Assembly (NCBI GenBank): GCA_018350325.1 | Contig: JAEVLN010000003.1 | Span: forward strand, 4,292,745-4,356,744 | Direction of reading: 5' to 3' | DNA from: Globodera rostochiensis | Taxonomy: Eukaryota > Nematoda > Chromadorea > Rhabditida > Heteroderidae | Length of the DNA: 64,000 bases | In this document: in pieces, positions 41,301 to 53,300 of the stretch | How positions within the stretch are numbered: position 1 is the first letter of the stretch | How the letters are laid out: each line of letters begins with the position of its first letter | Position numbers and translations under genes: made by a program | Notes under the pieces: model-generated | Databases searched by the model: none | Seen by the model: the letters and a program-made list of their open reading frames with translations, nothing else | What the model was told of the DNA's origin: nothing

Positions 41301-42077
41301 GGGTAAAAACCCATAAATTTTTACAAATTAGTAAATGAGTGAATTTTCAGGTGGATTGCGTTGCCCATCACTTTCATGGGCATTGCCGCCCTGGTGCTCA
41401 GCGGTGGACATTACACGGTGCACAAAACTGATTAATTTAATTAATTTTTAAAAGAATCATTAAAATCAATTAGTGGTTTTAAAATTCAGTTTTTAGAGTT
41501 AAAATATTTATTTTTTTCATTTAAAAATTTGTTTTCCCATTTTTTGATGGACGTTCTGATCGCCTATTGGTTGACATCGCATGTTTTTTGGTCCTACCAC
41601 CAGCAGTTTGAGATGCCGGCACCGCAACGGACACAGTCCGCCCTGTCCAATGTGTGGTGGTATTGGCTTTGTTATTGGTAAGTCGGGGGGATTTTGTAAT
41701 TTTTTTTTTTTTTTGTTTTTGCGAATTATTTTTTAAATTAAAATTGACTCGAAATTTGTAAAAATCCTTCCTAAATTTGATTCTTTTTTTGGAAGCACAA
41801 AAAAATTTTTTTTTGGAAATTTTATATGATAAACGCGCGCATTTTAGGGTCAATTTCAAAATCTGGCCATATAAGAGAACAACAGCAAAAGGACAATTTG
41901 ATTTATGGGCCTCGAAATGATCGATTGATTAGAACAAAAAAGAAAAAATTTGAACAAAAAAGGTTCGAGAGTGAAGTGCCCGACACGGGGCCCATCGTCA
42001 ACGATTGGAATTGGCCATTCGCGAAGCCGCGCTTCATGCACACGTTGGTGGCCAAGCTGAACATGAAGCTGCAATGA
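38308..42077 (+). CDS. Sphingomyelin synthase family protein (11 exons)
   Basis: A multi-pass Golgi or plasma-membrane enzyme that moves a phosphate head group from a phospholipid to ceramide (sphingomyelin synthase or related ceramide phosphoethanolamine synthase). Exons: 38308-38367, 38965-39171, 39501-39638, 39738-39856, 39921-39992, 40367-40455, 40701-40849, 41029-41147, 41351-41417, about 41547-41677, 41963-42077. The N-terminus is low-complexity (Gly/Ser, then Asn- and Gln-rich with NNNSNNNNNN and QQQQQQ). Spans follow (KTGVAFLCLAVSAFLNFLLL, VVGFCIVILHRHRVVILRRV). Family motifs: ILCGDLMFSGHTVVL, LRYSPRGL, SGGHYT and MDVLIAYWLTSHVFW, SNVWWYWLCYWFESEVPDTG and the tail DWNWPFAKPRF. Catalytic His, His and Asp correspond to SGHTV, GGHYT and MDV. 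The junction HYT to MDV has no AG acceptor at the right place. Intron 1 and others carry transposon ends. Confidence 0.9.
39228..39270 (+). mobile_element. End of a CCAGGC-type transposon in an intron
   Basis: CCAGGCACGTATTTAGGG followed by a G run matches the terminus of the element at 57739-58048. Only this end is clear here. Confidence 0.55.
40048..40160. mobile_element. Small inverted-repeat element in an intron
   Basis: ATGTAACCGGATGTC at one end and GGTATCCGGTTACAT at the other, with further CCGG-containing inverted words between. It is about 110 nt with no coding capacity. Confidence 0.6.
41125..41310 (+). repeat. Degenerate tandem repeat derived from an exon-intron junction
   Basis: The end of exon 8 plus the start of the intron (CCCCCGCGGGCTTTACGTGC, then CAGGTTTTGGCTTGTTTTGA and a G-rich part) recurs twice downstream in altered form (CCCCCGCGGGCATGCTGCTC; CCCCCGGGGCTCTACATGTT). 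The copies contain extra donor-like sites. Confidence 0.7.
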
Positions 42078-44269
42078 TCCCCACAGGTGGTCGGGCGGGG
42101 CGGACAAAATTTTGCGCTCAATGCTTTGGGCGCCCGGATTTGTTACTCCGGGGTACGGGTTCTAAAACAATAATCTGTCCAGCGGGATTAGTTGGAGTCC
42201 GAATCTCGAGGGGTTTTTTGGGGCGTCCTGGATTAAATCATCAGGACGCGGCATTTTTGCCACGTCCTGTCCGACCCGGCATTCCGCCCGGCCATTTTTT
42301 CTAATTCCGATTTTTCATTTTTTCAAAAATGTCCCGAGTTTCGGGACCAGGACATATCATTATATACTGACCGTTTTAATACAAAAAAAAATTCTTTGAA
42401 TTTTCAGAATTTTGTTGCCCGCAGTCCATTCCCAGTAAAAAGGCGCGCACCGCACACCATTATTCATTCGTTCTTCAAACATTTGATGCTGATGCTGCTG
42501 GCTTGCCTTTTTTTTGACATTTGCATATATATTTATATATTATATTATATATTATACACACAATATTTTATGATTTTTGGTTTTTGCTGCATTTTGAGCC
42601 ATCTTTTTCTTCTTGACTTTGGCACACAAAGAATGCCACGTTTTGTCGTCGTCGTCCTGTCCCGTCCGGTGCATTTTAACCACCCCCCCCCCCTCCACCA
42701 AAATGTATAATTATCGAAAAACAGCAAAACTTTTTCTCCATTAAAATGCATTTAATTGATTGATTCGTTTGTTTTTCCTATTCTCAATAACTCTTTGACT
42801 GACTCATCGCTTTTATTTTTGTTTGTGGAACTTTTACATTTTCTGTTTAAAATGAACGGATAATAAAAAATCAGTGCCCGGCTAAAAGAGAATTTTTTGT
42901 GGGCCCGGAGGAAATTCACAATGTGCCGGAGGGATTTTTGTGTAAAAAAAGCCACAAAGGCCGCTCATCGAGAATTATTTTCAGAGCCTGAAACTTTTTT
43001 AATAATAAATTTGTGAATAATTTAATTTGCACAAAGATAAAAAGAATTGTGCAAACAAATTTGGTTTGTACCAAAATCCTTTTGATGAGCATCAATTTCA
43101 ATGATTTTCATATTATAAGACAATGATATTTAATTCATTTGCCAGTTCACCAAAAAGGCTACAAATGTATATTTATACACATAAATAAATGATGCATTTT
43201 TCTCATTCATTGTCCATTCAATTTGTATGCTTAAATTATGGTTTATTATTTTGATATTCCTAATGCCCTAGGGGCGCGTGACCTCCTCCAGGGGATCGGA
43301 TGGGCAAATTCGGTTCTCCTGCATTTTACGCGTCACGTCTTGCATGGGGACTACCCGACCACCCCGAGCTCCATATCTGAACATTTAAAAAAAGTAATCT
43401 TGCAAACAAACAAAAAATTCACAATAAATTTGATCCCCATATTGGGTTACCGACTGCGGAATCTCGAGAAAAATCTCCGCGTTCCCGATCCCGTCCGATC
43501 TCTAGTACTGCTAGCCAACGCCGAGATTTTCTTCAATTTTCGACAGATTATGTTAAGGAAAAAGGCACAAAAAGCGAATTTTCCTCATTTGGTTTTGGTG
43601 TTTTTATGAGGGAGGGGGTGGGGGCTCTCTGGGTATAGCGGATGAAAAGCCAGCCGGGTCATTTTTTGGGCTCGAAAATTCAGCGAATTTTCTCCAGAGG
43701 TCGTTGTTGGCTGAGACATCCCTGCTGCTGTGTGGCGATCGCGTTCGGTGTCCCCCCCCCCTTAGTTTTGTTTGTTTTGTTTTTCTCCTTCGTCCATTCG
43801 GTCCCCGCCCAATGCCCCCCCCCGCCGACTCCTTCCCATCATCGATCCATTGGCCCATCGTCCGTCCCCTTCGGTGTTTTTGCCTTTTCCGCGCCAATGG
43901 TTCTTAATAGGGCTCAGATACATCATACCTAGGTATATTGCTGACTCGAAGTCGTCGAAACTCGACTCGAATTGTACAATTAAAAAACTTTTTCTCCATT
44001 CAAATGCATTTAATTGATTCGTTTGTTTTCCCTATTCTCACTATAATTTGACTGAAAAAGCTTCATTTCAAAATGCGAGCACCAACAAAATCACCACTTG
44101 ATTGCAAATCTCTTAACAAAAATAGATAAAAAGTATTTAGGTAATCAGAAAATTTATACATAACGAAGAAACGCCTTAAATTTTTGTTTTTTCAATGAAT
44201 AAATGTCGAATTTGCTGTGCTTTAAAAAATGTTGAGATCCGAGCCTTGTTAAAAAAAAACGATTGTACA
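42078..44269. other. Intergenic stretch
   Basis: No gene was found. It contains C runs near 42685 and 43752, an AT microsatellite near 42525-42560, and a GGTCCGATCTCTAGT-type repeat end near 43490-43510. ORFs at 42396-42710 and 43642-43932 have no domain and are taken as chance. Confidence 0.6.
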
Positions 44270-47200
44270 ATGAATTTGTTCCCATTCTGGTCATCAATTC
44301 TCTTCTTTTTCATTGGCCAACAACGGGTCGTCGTCAGTGGTGGCCAATTTCCCGAACCGACGAGGAACATCGATCTGTGGAATCCGTTCGGGTGAATTTT
44401 TGATCATTTAGTTGCATTTGGTTTCTTTCAAAATCCCGACTAAAAAAAATTCGTTCTTTTCTCGACACGTGCAATACAAAAATGATTATGAATATGAACA
44501 ATCAACTGAGCCCCAGCAAACAAAAAAATCCCGGGAGCGGGAGTTCGAAATTACCGGGGCCCAAATTAGCGCGAGCGGAAATCCCGAACTTACCCCGCGG
44601 GAGTTCCGCTCCCACCGGGCACTCTACAATCAACCTTCCATTTCAGTACGAGCTCAACGCGAACACCTGGCCTGGTCCGACACTTGATACTCAGCAATCC
44701 GCTTTACCCAACCAACATTTCAGGATCAACGTCCGGAAGAGGTGCTTGTGCCGCTTTCTATCGGCGAAATTGTTGGCCATCGCGTCATCATCCCAAACGT
44801 GCCATGGACTCCGTGGCAAGACCCGAACGAACAGATGCCGTCCGACCGAGCCCGTGTTGAGCCAAATCCCCTCCCGGACATGAACAGTGTGTCCGTGTTT
44901 ACCTTCTTGGGCGTGCCGTATGCGGAGCCACCCGTTGGGCAACGTCGTTTTAAGGTGGGCCAAATTCCCCCTGGTCCCTGGCCAATGCATGCCGTTTCAG
45001 TCGCCTCAACAACTGAACCGTTCGTTCGTCCGTCTCCTTTCCTCAATTATGCACCCCCCCCCCCCCTCCCCTCCCCGAATTTGATCAGATTTCCCCGGTC
45101 CCGCGCCGTTCGCCGCGTTCACGCTTCCCCATGCCTGTGCCCAGGATGTCGAGGCCCATCCGTCCCTTTTCATCAACGAGCCCTACCCCTACGCTGTCAG
45201 CGAGGTGTGATGGTTTACAATGTTCAAAGCACATTTTACTGTTCATCATTTGAGGACTGTCTCTACCTGAACATTTTCACGCCGGCGGTGGTCCGTTTTT
45301 GACCGAAAAATTGCTTTCCCCCCCCCGAGGGCTGGACGTGTTTATAAAAGCCCATGGCCCGTGTTCACGGCCTCCCAAAAGCGGCGTGATTGGCGTGATC
45401 CGTGATCGCGTCCAGCCCTGTTTCCAACTCGTTCCCCGCCCTCTCATTTCCTTCTTACAGAAATCGCATTCTTCTTCCGTGTCCAATGCTCTTCCGGTTA
45501 TGGTCAGTCAAATTTCCCATTTTCTTCCAATTCAACTTTATTGCCCCAAGGTGTTTTTGCATGGCGGCAATTTCCAGACCGGCACAGCCAACGATTGGCC
45601 TGGCCACGTGTTGGCCAGTCGGGGCATTGTTGTGGTCGCAGTTAATTACCGTCTCGGCCCATTCGGTCGGTCCTTTTTTGCCTTTTTGCCATCTTTTTTG
45701 TTTATATTTGCAAGTGCCGCAGGGTTTATGAGTTTGGGCGACGAGTTGACGGGAAATTACGGGCTCCAAGACCAACGCGTTGCGCTTCAATGGGTTCAGC
45801 AGCACATCGCCTCCTTCGGCGGAGATCCGCAGGCGGTCACCATCGGTTTCCATGAGTTTTAAATTAGGGGTTTGGCACCCCGACGTTCGGGGAGGGAAAA
45901 GTCGGGGACCGGAGTTGAAAGGTCAGGGAAGAACAAATTACCGGGGTCGGGGTTGTTGGGGAAAGCACTGTCGGGGTTGTCGGGGAAGGCATTGTCGGGG
46001 GATCGGGGTTATCGGGGAAGGCACTGTCGGGGATCGGGGTTGTCGGGGAAGGCACTGTCGGGGATCGGGGTTGTCGGGGAAGGCACTGTCGGGGATCGGG
46101 GTTGTCGGGGAAGGCACTGTCGGGGATCGGGGTTGTCGGGGAAGGCACTGTCGGGGATCGGGGGTGTCGGGGAAGGCAGTGTCGGGGTTGTCGGGGAAGG
46201 CATTGTCGGGGATCGGGGTTGTCGGGGAAGGCACTGTCGGGGGTCGGGGTTGTCGGGGAAGGCACTGTCGGGGATCGGGGTTGTCGGGGAAGGCATTGTC
46301 GGGGTTGTCGGGGAAGGCATTGTCGGGGATCGGGGTTGTCGGGGAAGGCACTGTCGGGGATCGGGGTTGTCGGGGAAGGCACTGTCGGGGATCGGGGTTG
46401 TCGGGGAAGGCATTGTCGGGGTTGTCGGGGAAGGCATTGTCGGGGATCGGGGTTGTCGGGGAAGGCACTGTCGGGGATCGGGGTTGTCGGGGAAGGCATT
46501 GTCGGGGTTGTCGGGGAAGGCATTGTCGGGGATCGGGGTTGTCGGGGAAGGCACTGTCGGGGATCGGGGTTGTCGGGGAAGGCACTGTCGGGGATCGGGG
46601 TTGTCGGGGAAGGCATTGTCGGGGTTGTCGGGGAAGGCATTGTCGGGGATCGGGGTTGTCGGGGAAGGCACTGTCGGGGATCGGGGTGCCAACCCTTTTT
46701 TTTAAATGAATGTCATGCCGTTTTTGGCTCTTTGTCAGTTGGTCACGATGCTGGAGCAGTCAGCGCAGGCATTCACATGCTGAGCCCCTTCTCGAAAAGT
46801 ATTCTTCCCCGAACATTTCGATGAATGAATGGAAATGGAATCGAAAACTCTCATTTAGACCTTTTCCGTGGCGTTGTGGCCATGTCGGGTGCCGAAGTGT
46901 CGTACCACTCAAGCATTGGCAAGCCGGCATTGGGTAGGTAATTTTGCCAGCATCCATCCAAAGAATTGATTAACCAACCCCCCCCCCCCCCAATTCTCTC
47001 TGGTCGAGGAAGACCAAATGTATATTTTAAAAAACATTTTTGCAGCTTTTAACAACACAATGAAGCTGGGCCGTTATCTCGGTTGTGTGCATCCAGTAGC
47101 TTCGGAAGTGTCAGTTGGGGCGGGGGCAACGGGCCTCCGAATTTTTAAATTCCCCGGAGGGGGGGCAGGCAACGGGCCTCTGAATTTTCTAAATCCCTGG

Positions 47201-49757
47201 GGGCTAAAATTAATCGTTTTCTTGGATAAACACACATTTATTTAGTCGATAATTGGAGGAATTTATTGCTTTTTTGCTTCAGTTGGAGTTGCATTCTCAC
47301 CCGGTCTACCGACGACATTGTTCAGGCCGTTTCCAGCACCGCCGTCCCATCCATTCCGGTCACAACAATCGAATTTTCCCCCATTAATGATTTGTTATTG
47401 TTTAGGTCGAGTTCAATCGTTACCTTTTCTTGCCATCGGTAATTATATTATTTATACTCTATGTACATAAAAGGGCTTATAGGCTGGGAGCTCTAATTGC
47501 CCTCTTTTTATGGCAAATGGCATATATTTTTAGAAATTTATTTGTTTTTGAGGGAAAATGGGATTTTGCCGAAAAGTGCTCCTTAATTCTTGCAATTTTG
47601 AAGTTAAAATTTTCAAATTCCCGGCGCCGCCTTTTCTCTACCATTCATAAAAAGCTTCAAAAATTACCGTATTTTAAAAGGTTTTGGTTGCAAATTTCTT
47701 GACAAATTCCCCCACCGTTCCCTGTCAAAAAACGAATTTGATATTTCTTGTTCAAGCACAAATCCCGCCGTTATATATTGTAGGCTTTTTATATGCATCC
47801 GTCCATCCATTCTTTGAACTTTACCAATAATGTAACGTTTCGATTGTCGGTGAATGGACACGAACTCACTGCCCACCCGCTGTGGTTGCTGAACAATGTG
47901 CGCAATGGAATTGCCAATGTCTTTTCCGTTCCTTTTCTCGCCGGACTGAACGCACACGACGGAATTGAGGCCATTTTGGAGGATCGGACTTTGGGTTAGT
48001 TGGAAATTGGACGGACGGACTCTCTCCCCTCTGGGGAATCCGGCAGCTCTTCCACTGAGCTACCGGTGCGTCCGTCCCCCCCCCCCCCCCCCCACGCGAG
48101 GCGTTTTTCCCGCCACGTGCCAATCAGCGGAAACTCTCTCTCTTTCTTCCGTACACATTATTATCAATCATTACAGGCGAATTCACCGAGTTCCTGCAGA
48201 TCACCCACCAGTATATGCGCTCCTTCATTATCGAATACGCCTTCCGGCACAACTACACAATGAACAGAGAAGTAATTAAAGGCTAATTGGCAATTCGATC
48301 GACCAAAGTTAAATTGGCTTCATACGGTGCCATTTAAAATTGTACCTTTCTTATTCCAATATTAGGCAATTGTTGGTGCCATCGAGTCGTTCTACACGTA
48401 CTGGCCCGACCCGTCCGATGTGTGGCAAGTCCGACAACGGTTCATTGATCTGATCACGGATGCCTATTACACTCAGCCGATCACCCAGTCGGCACATTTG
48501 CACTCCGAGACCGGCTCCCGTACCTTTCTCTATGTGAACAATTACAATTTTTCCAAACAACGCGAAAATGTTGTCACTTCCAACGGAGAAGTGCCGAACT
48601 TTCCGGCATGGTCCGGTGAGTTGGACACATCTTTTGGGGTGCTTTTGCATAGAGAACAATTTCGACGGACAAAAGGTCCGTCGACAAAAGGTCCGGTAGC
48701 ACAAATCGGACAGAAGGTCCGAAAAGCAGTAGTAAATTAGGTATAGCATAAAGACAAATTCCATGCTGGGTCCGCAGCTGGCAGGTGGTTTTGTCCCATT
48801 TTTGTCGGTCGAACCTTTTGTCCTTTTCCACTACCGGACTGTCCGTAGGACCTTTTGTCCACATACGTCCAGAAACAGCTAACATTTTGCGCGAAACGGA
48901 GGGTTTTTGAGAAATGTCCCCGTATAAAGCAAATGCCTCCCAATTTTATGCAAAATGCCTAGGAAGCTGTCACGACTGCGATTTGTATCTGCTGTTCGGA
49001 TTTGCATTTATGCCAACAGATTTGTTGCCCAAAGCAATTCGATCGATTGATTGGACGGACGTTGATCGAAATGCCAGTCAGCTGTTCTCCTCATTCGTCC
49101 GGCAATTCGTCAAATATTCGTCTGATTTAAACTTCCAAATTTTGCGCTTTCCCCTTTTTGACATTACTCCCCCCCCCCCTCCCAAATTCACAGTGATCCG
49201 AATTTTCACACCGACGGCACGTGGTTGGCACATGAGCCACGCGCGCATTGGTACTTGAACTTCAATTATACGCGGGGACAGAGTCTGAGTGTGCCGGGCA
49301 CTCTCTCCCGAGACTTCCGCTTCGAGCAGGTCGCTTTCTGGCAGAATTTCATCCCCGGGGTGAGAAAGGCGCACATTCGTCGGCACCACTGATGTCAATG
49401 TTTGTTGAGTTGGTCAACTACATGACGACCACCTTTCCCCCGGAGGAGGGCAGTGTGCGCAACGAGTTGGTGTTGTTCAGGGTGAGTGAGGAGTGAGTGA
49501 CCTGCTCGGAAACCAATCGACCGATCGCTTTCTGAAAACAGGGAATGTTCGGGGTCTCTATGCTGGCGCTGATTGCCCTGTTGGTGTTGGCCCTATCCTT
49601 TGGGTACAATGTGTGCACTCGGCCACTGAGAGAGCGGTGCGGCGGCGGGCACTCGGAATGGGAGCAGTTCGGCAGCGGCGGGGGAGAGGGGCGGCGGCTC
49701 GGCATGGAGATGAGGCGGCAAAGTCCGTCAGGCATCGAACGGATGTCCAGTCTATGA
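44270..49757 (+). CDS. Neuroligin/gliotactin-like cholinesterase-fold adhesion receptor (about 20 exons)
   Basis: A type I membrane protein with a catalytically dead carboxylesterase fold, expected at cell junctions or synapses. Signal peptide in exon 1 (44270-44391: MNLFPFWSSILFFFIG). Further exons: about 44647-44685, 44713-44973, 45089-45204, 45255-45288, 45461-45502, 45551-45665, 45723-45845, 46739-46798, 46859-46933, 47046 to about 47106, about 47282-47345, 47406-47438, about 47784-47996, 48177-48270, 48365 to about 48614, 48962-49123, 49194-49360, then to 49757. Motifs: FTFLGVPYAEPPVGQRRFK, EDCLYLNIFTPA, VFLHGGNFQTG, VVVAVNYRLGPFGFMSLGDE, GNYGLQDQRVALQWVQQHI, FGGDPQAVTI, then VGHDAGAVSAG, where the nucleophile Ser of GESAG is Asp. 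Near the C-terminus: a membrane span (MLALIALLVLALSFGY) and a tail of about 50 residues ending MSSL. CHDCDLYLLFGFAFM and the tail favour gliotactin over neuroligin. A 1-nt frame shift is apparent at CCCCGGGG near 49355. Confidence 0.88.
45866..46704. mobile_element. TIR element with its interior expanded into a G-rich minisatellite
   Basis: The left end reads GGTTTGGCACCCCGACGTTC and the right end GGGGTGCCAACCC, an inverted pair also found at 62565-62685. Between them, from about 45940, lie some two dozen units. The long unit is 31 nt (GGGGTTGTCGGGGAAGGC, then ACTGTC and GGGGATC); the short unit is 24 nt, lacks GGGGATC and mostly reads ATTGTC. The array lies in the intron between FGGDPQAVTI and VGHDAGAV of the adhesion receptor gene. 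The 309-codon ORF across it is an artefact of the repeat. Confidence 0.9.
48003..48078 (-). other. tRNA-like sequence in an intron of the adhesion receptor gene
   Basis: The minus strand has a very good A box (GGTAGCTCAGTGGAAGAGC) after a GGACGGACG start that could pair with CGTCCGTCC at the other end. No good B box is present and the anticodon arm is unclear. It adjoins a C run of about 18 nt. Probably a tRNA-derived pseudogene. Confidence 0.4.
48655..48870. repeat. Fold-back repeat with GGACAAAAGGTCC words
   Basis: ACAAAAGGTCCG words at 48668-48720 face TAGGACCTTTTGTCC near 48845-48861. Similar words occur in an intron of MATH-BTB copy A (about 4675-4775), suggesting a shared intronic element. 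Confidence 0.6.
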
Positions 49758-50394
49758 GGGATTTTGAAGGTCGTCGCGGTACGGGCACCACACAAATCTC
49801 AACACTGATCAAGCACCTTAATTATTATTCTGATCGATCTCCAGTAATTTTTTAGACTGCATTTACCTATTTGCACAAGTTCGATTGATAAAAAAAGTTT
49901 TCTGATCCTTTTAGGGGAAAAGCTTAGAAAACTGGCACATCCAAGAAAATAAATTGCTTTAATTACCTATAAGAGATTTGCAACCAAAAACTTCAGATTG
50001 TACGAATCGAGGAGCACTATTTTTTGGGGATTCATAGGTACTTTGGCTGCTATTTTCCATCTTACTGTCTGACTTTTCCTCAATCCTTTGATGTTTAAAA
50101 AAGTTGATTTTTCCTTAATTTTCAAAATTTAAAATCGATTCAAAACCCCAATTTTGATTTTCTATCGACAGCCAGTAATTTTTGTGATTTTACCCATTTT
50201 TTAGAGTCCCCACTGAAAAAGACACTTCAGTCCCCGGCTCATTGCACGTATTCCGGGATTTTTCCAAAGCTTTCTTTGCTTCGATTTTATGTAAAACTAG
50301 CGGTTTAGGTGCGCCTACGGCGCACCAACCGCTAGAAAGTACGATTAGGTTGTGAACAGATTTGACTGAAATACTTAGAGGCTTTCTGTCCTTG
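49758..50394. other. Intergenic stretch, nothing recognised
   Basis: AT-rich sequence between the receptor gene and the satellite. No gene, RNA or clear repeat was seen. Confidence 0.5.
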
Positions 50395-53300
50395 GAATTT
50401 TGGCATTTGCTTTTTTGGCATTTTCTCTCCATTGTCTCTCCTTTGGCATTTTCTTCCATTTGGTATTTCTTCCTTTTAGCATTATCTCTTTTGACATTTT
50501 CTCCTCTTTGGCATTTTCCTTTGGCTTTTTCTGCCCTTTGGCATTTCTCCCTTTCAGCATTTTCTCCCATTTGGCATTTTTTTCCCCCTTTAGCATTCCT
50601 TTTTGGCATTTTCTCCCATTTGGCATTTTTCTCTTTTTGCATTTACCTCCTTTGACATTTTTTCTTTTGGCATTTTCCTTTTTGGCATCTCTTATTTGGC
50701 ATTTTCCCCTTTGACATTTTCTCCCCTTTGGCATTTTTCCTTTGGCATTTCCCCTTTTGGCATTTTTCCTTTGGCATTTCCGCATTTGACATTTTCTCCC
50801 CTTTAGCATTTTCCTTTGGCTTTTTCTGCCCTTTGGCATTTCTCACTTTAGCATTTACCCTTTTGGTATTTTCACCCATTTGGCATTTCCTCCCTTTGGC
50901 ATTTCTCCCTTTCAGCATTTTCTCCCATTTGGCATTTTTTTCCCCCTTTAGCATTCCTTTTTGGCATTTTCTCCCATTTGGCATTTTTCTCTTTTTGCAT
51001 TTACCTCCTTTGACATTTTTTCTTTTGGCATTTTCCTTTTTGGCATCTCTTATTTGGCATTTTCCCCTTTGACATTTTCTCCCCTTTGGCATTTTTCCTT
51101 TGGCATTTCCCCTTTTGGCATTTTTCCTTTGGATTTCCGCATTTGACATTTTCTCCCCTTTGGCATTTTCCTTTGGCTTTTTCTGCCCTTTGGCATTTCT
51201 CACTTTAGCATTTACCCTTTTGGTATTTTCACCCATTTGGCATTTCCTCCCTTTGGCATTTCTCCCTTTCAGCATTTTCTCCCATTTGGCATTTTTTCCC
51301 CTTTAGCATTCCTTTTTGGCATTTTCTCCCATTTGGCATTTTTCTCTTTTTGCATTTACCTCCTTTGACATTTTTTCTTTTGGCATTTTCCTTTTTGGCA
51401 TCTCTTATTTGGCATTTTCCCCTTTGGACATTTTCTCCCCTTTGGCATTATTTGGCATTTCCCCTTGTGGCATTTTCTTCCATTTGGCATTTCCTCCCTT
51501 TCCCTTTTGGCATTTTTCCTTTGGCATCCGCATTTGACATTTTCTCCCCTTTGGAATTTTTCCTTTGGCATTTCCTCACTTTGGCATTTCCCCATTTGGC
51601 ATTTCCTCCCTTTGGCATTTCCCCATTTGGCATTTCCTCCCTTTGGCGTTTCCCCATTTGGCATTTCCTCCCTTTGGCATTTCCGCATTTAACATTTTCT
51701 CCCCCTTGGCATTTTTCCTTTGGCATCCTCACTTTGACATTTCCCCTTTTGGTATTTTCTCCCATTTGGCATTTTCTCTCCGTTAGTTCCATTTGGCATT
51801 TCCGCATTTGACATTTTCTCCCCTTTGGCATTTTTCTCCCCTTTAGCATTTTTCTCTTTTGGCATTTACCTCCTCATTTTCTCCTCTTTGGCATTTTTCT
51901 CCCCTTTAGCATTTTTTTCTTTTGGCATTTACCTCCTCATTTTCTTCTCTTTGACATTTTCTCCTCTTTGGCATTTTCCTTTGGCTTTTTCTGCCCTTTG
52001 GCATTTCTCCCTTTCAGCATTTTCTCCCATTTGGCATTTTTTTCCCCCTTTAGCATTCCTTTTTGGCATTTTCTCCCATTTGGCATTTTTCTCTTTTTGC
52101 ATTTACCTCCTTTGACATTTTTTCTTTTGGCATTTTCCTTTTTGGCATCTCTTATTTGGCATTTTCCCCTTTGACATTTTCTCCCCTTTGGCATTTTTCC
52201 TTTGGCATTTCCCCTTTTGGCATTTTTCCTTTGGCATTTCCGCATTTGACATTTTCTCCCCTTTAGCATTTTCCTTTGGCTTTTTCTGCCCTTTGGCATT
52301 TCTCACTTTAGCATTTACCCTTTTGGTATTTTCACCCATTTGGCATTTCCTCCCTTTGGCATTTCTCCCTTTCAGCATTTTCTCCCATTTGGCATTTTTT
52401 TCCCCCTTTAGCATTCCTTTTTGGCATTTTCTCCCATTTGGCATTTTTCTCTTTTTGCATTTACCTCCTTTGACATTTTTTCTTTTGGCATTTTCCTTTT
52501 TGGCATCTCTTATTTGGCATTTTCCCCTTTGACATTTTCTCCCCTTTAGCATTTTTCTCTTTTGGCATTTACCTCCTCATTTTCTCCTCTTTGGCATTTT
52601 TCTCCCCTTTAGCATTTTTTTCTTTTGGCATTTACCTCCTCATTTTCTTCTCTTTGGCATTTTTCTCCTCTTTGGCATTTTCCTTTGGCTTTTTCTGCCC
52701 TTTGGCATTTCTCCCTTTCAGCATTTTCTCCCATTTGGCATTTTTTTCCCCCTTTAGCATTCCTTTTTGGCATTTTCTCCCATTTGGCATTTTTCTCTTT
52801 TTGCATTTACCTCCTTTGACATTTTTTCTTTTGGCATTTTCCTTTTTGGCATCTCTTATTTGGCATTTTCCCCTTTGACATTTTCTCCCCTTTGGCATTT
52901 TTCCTTTGGCATTTCCCCTTTTGGCATTTTTCCTTTGGCATTTCCGCATTTGACATTTTCTCCCCTTTGGCATTTTCCTTTGGCTTTTTCTGCCCTTTGG
53001 CATTTCTCACTTTAGCATTTACCCTTTTGGTATTTTCACCCATTTGGCATTTCCTCCCTTTGGCATTTCTCCCTTTCAGCATTTTCTCCCATTTGGCATT
53101 TTTTTCCCCCTTTAGCATTCCTTTTTGGCATTTTCTCCCATTTGGCATTTTTCTCTTTTTGCATTTACCTCCTTTGACATTTTTTCTTTTGGCATTTTCC
53201 TTTTTGGCATCTCTTATTTGGCATTTTCCCCTTTGACATTTTCTCCCCTTTGGCATTTTTCCTTTGGCATTTCCCCTTTTGGCATTTTTCCTTTGGCATT

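Noticed and set aside
45780..46824. Long open frames of 215-309 codons on both strands (Gly-Leu-Ser-Gly-Lys-Ala and Pro-Ser-Pro-Thr-Thr types)
   Set aside because: They arise because the minisatellite units rarely contain stops; the receptor gene is spliced across the region.
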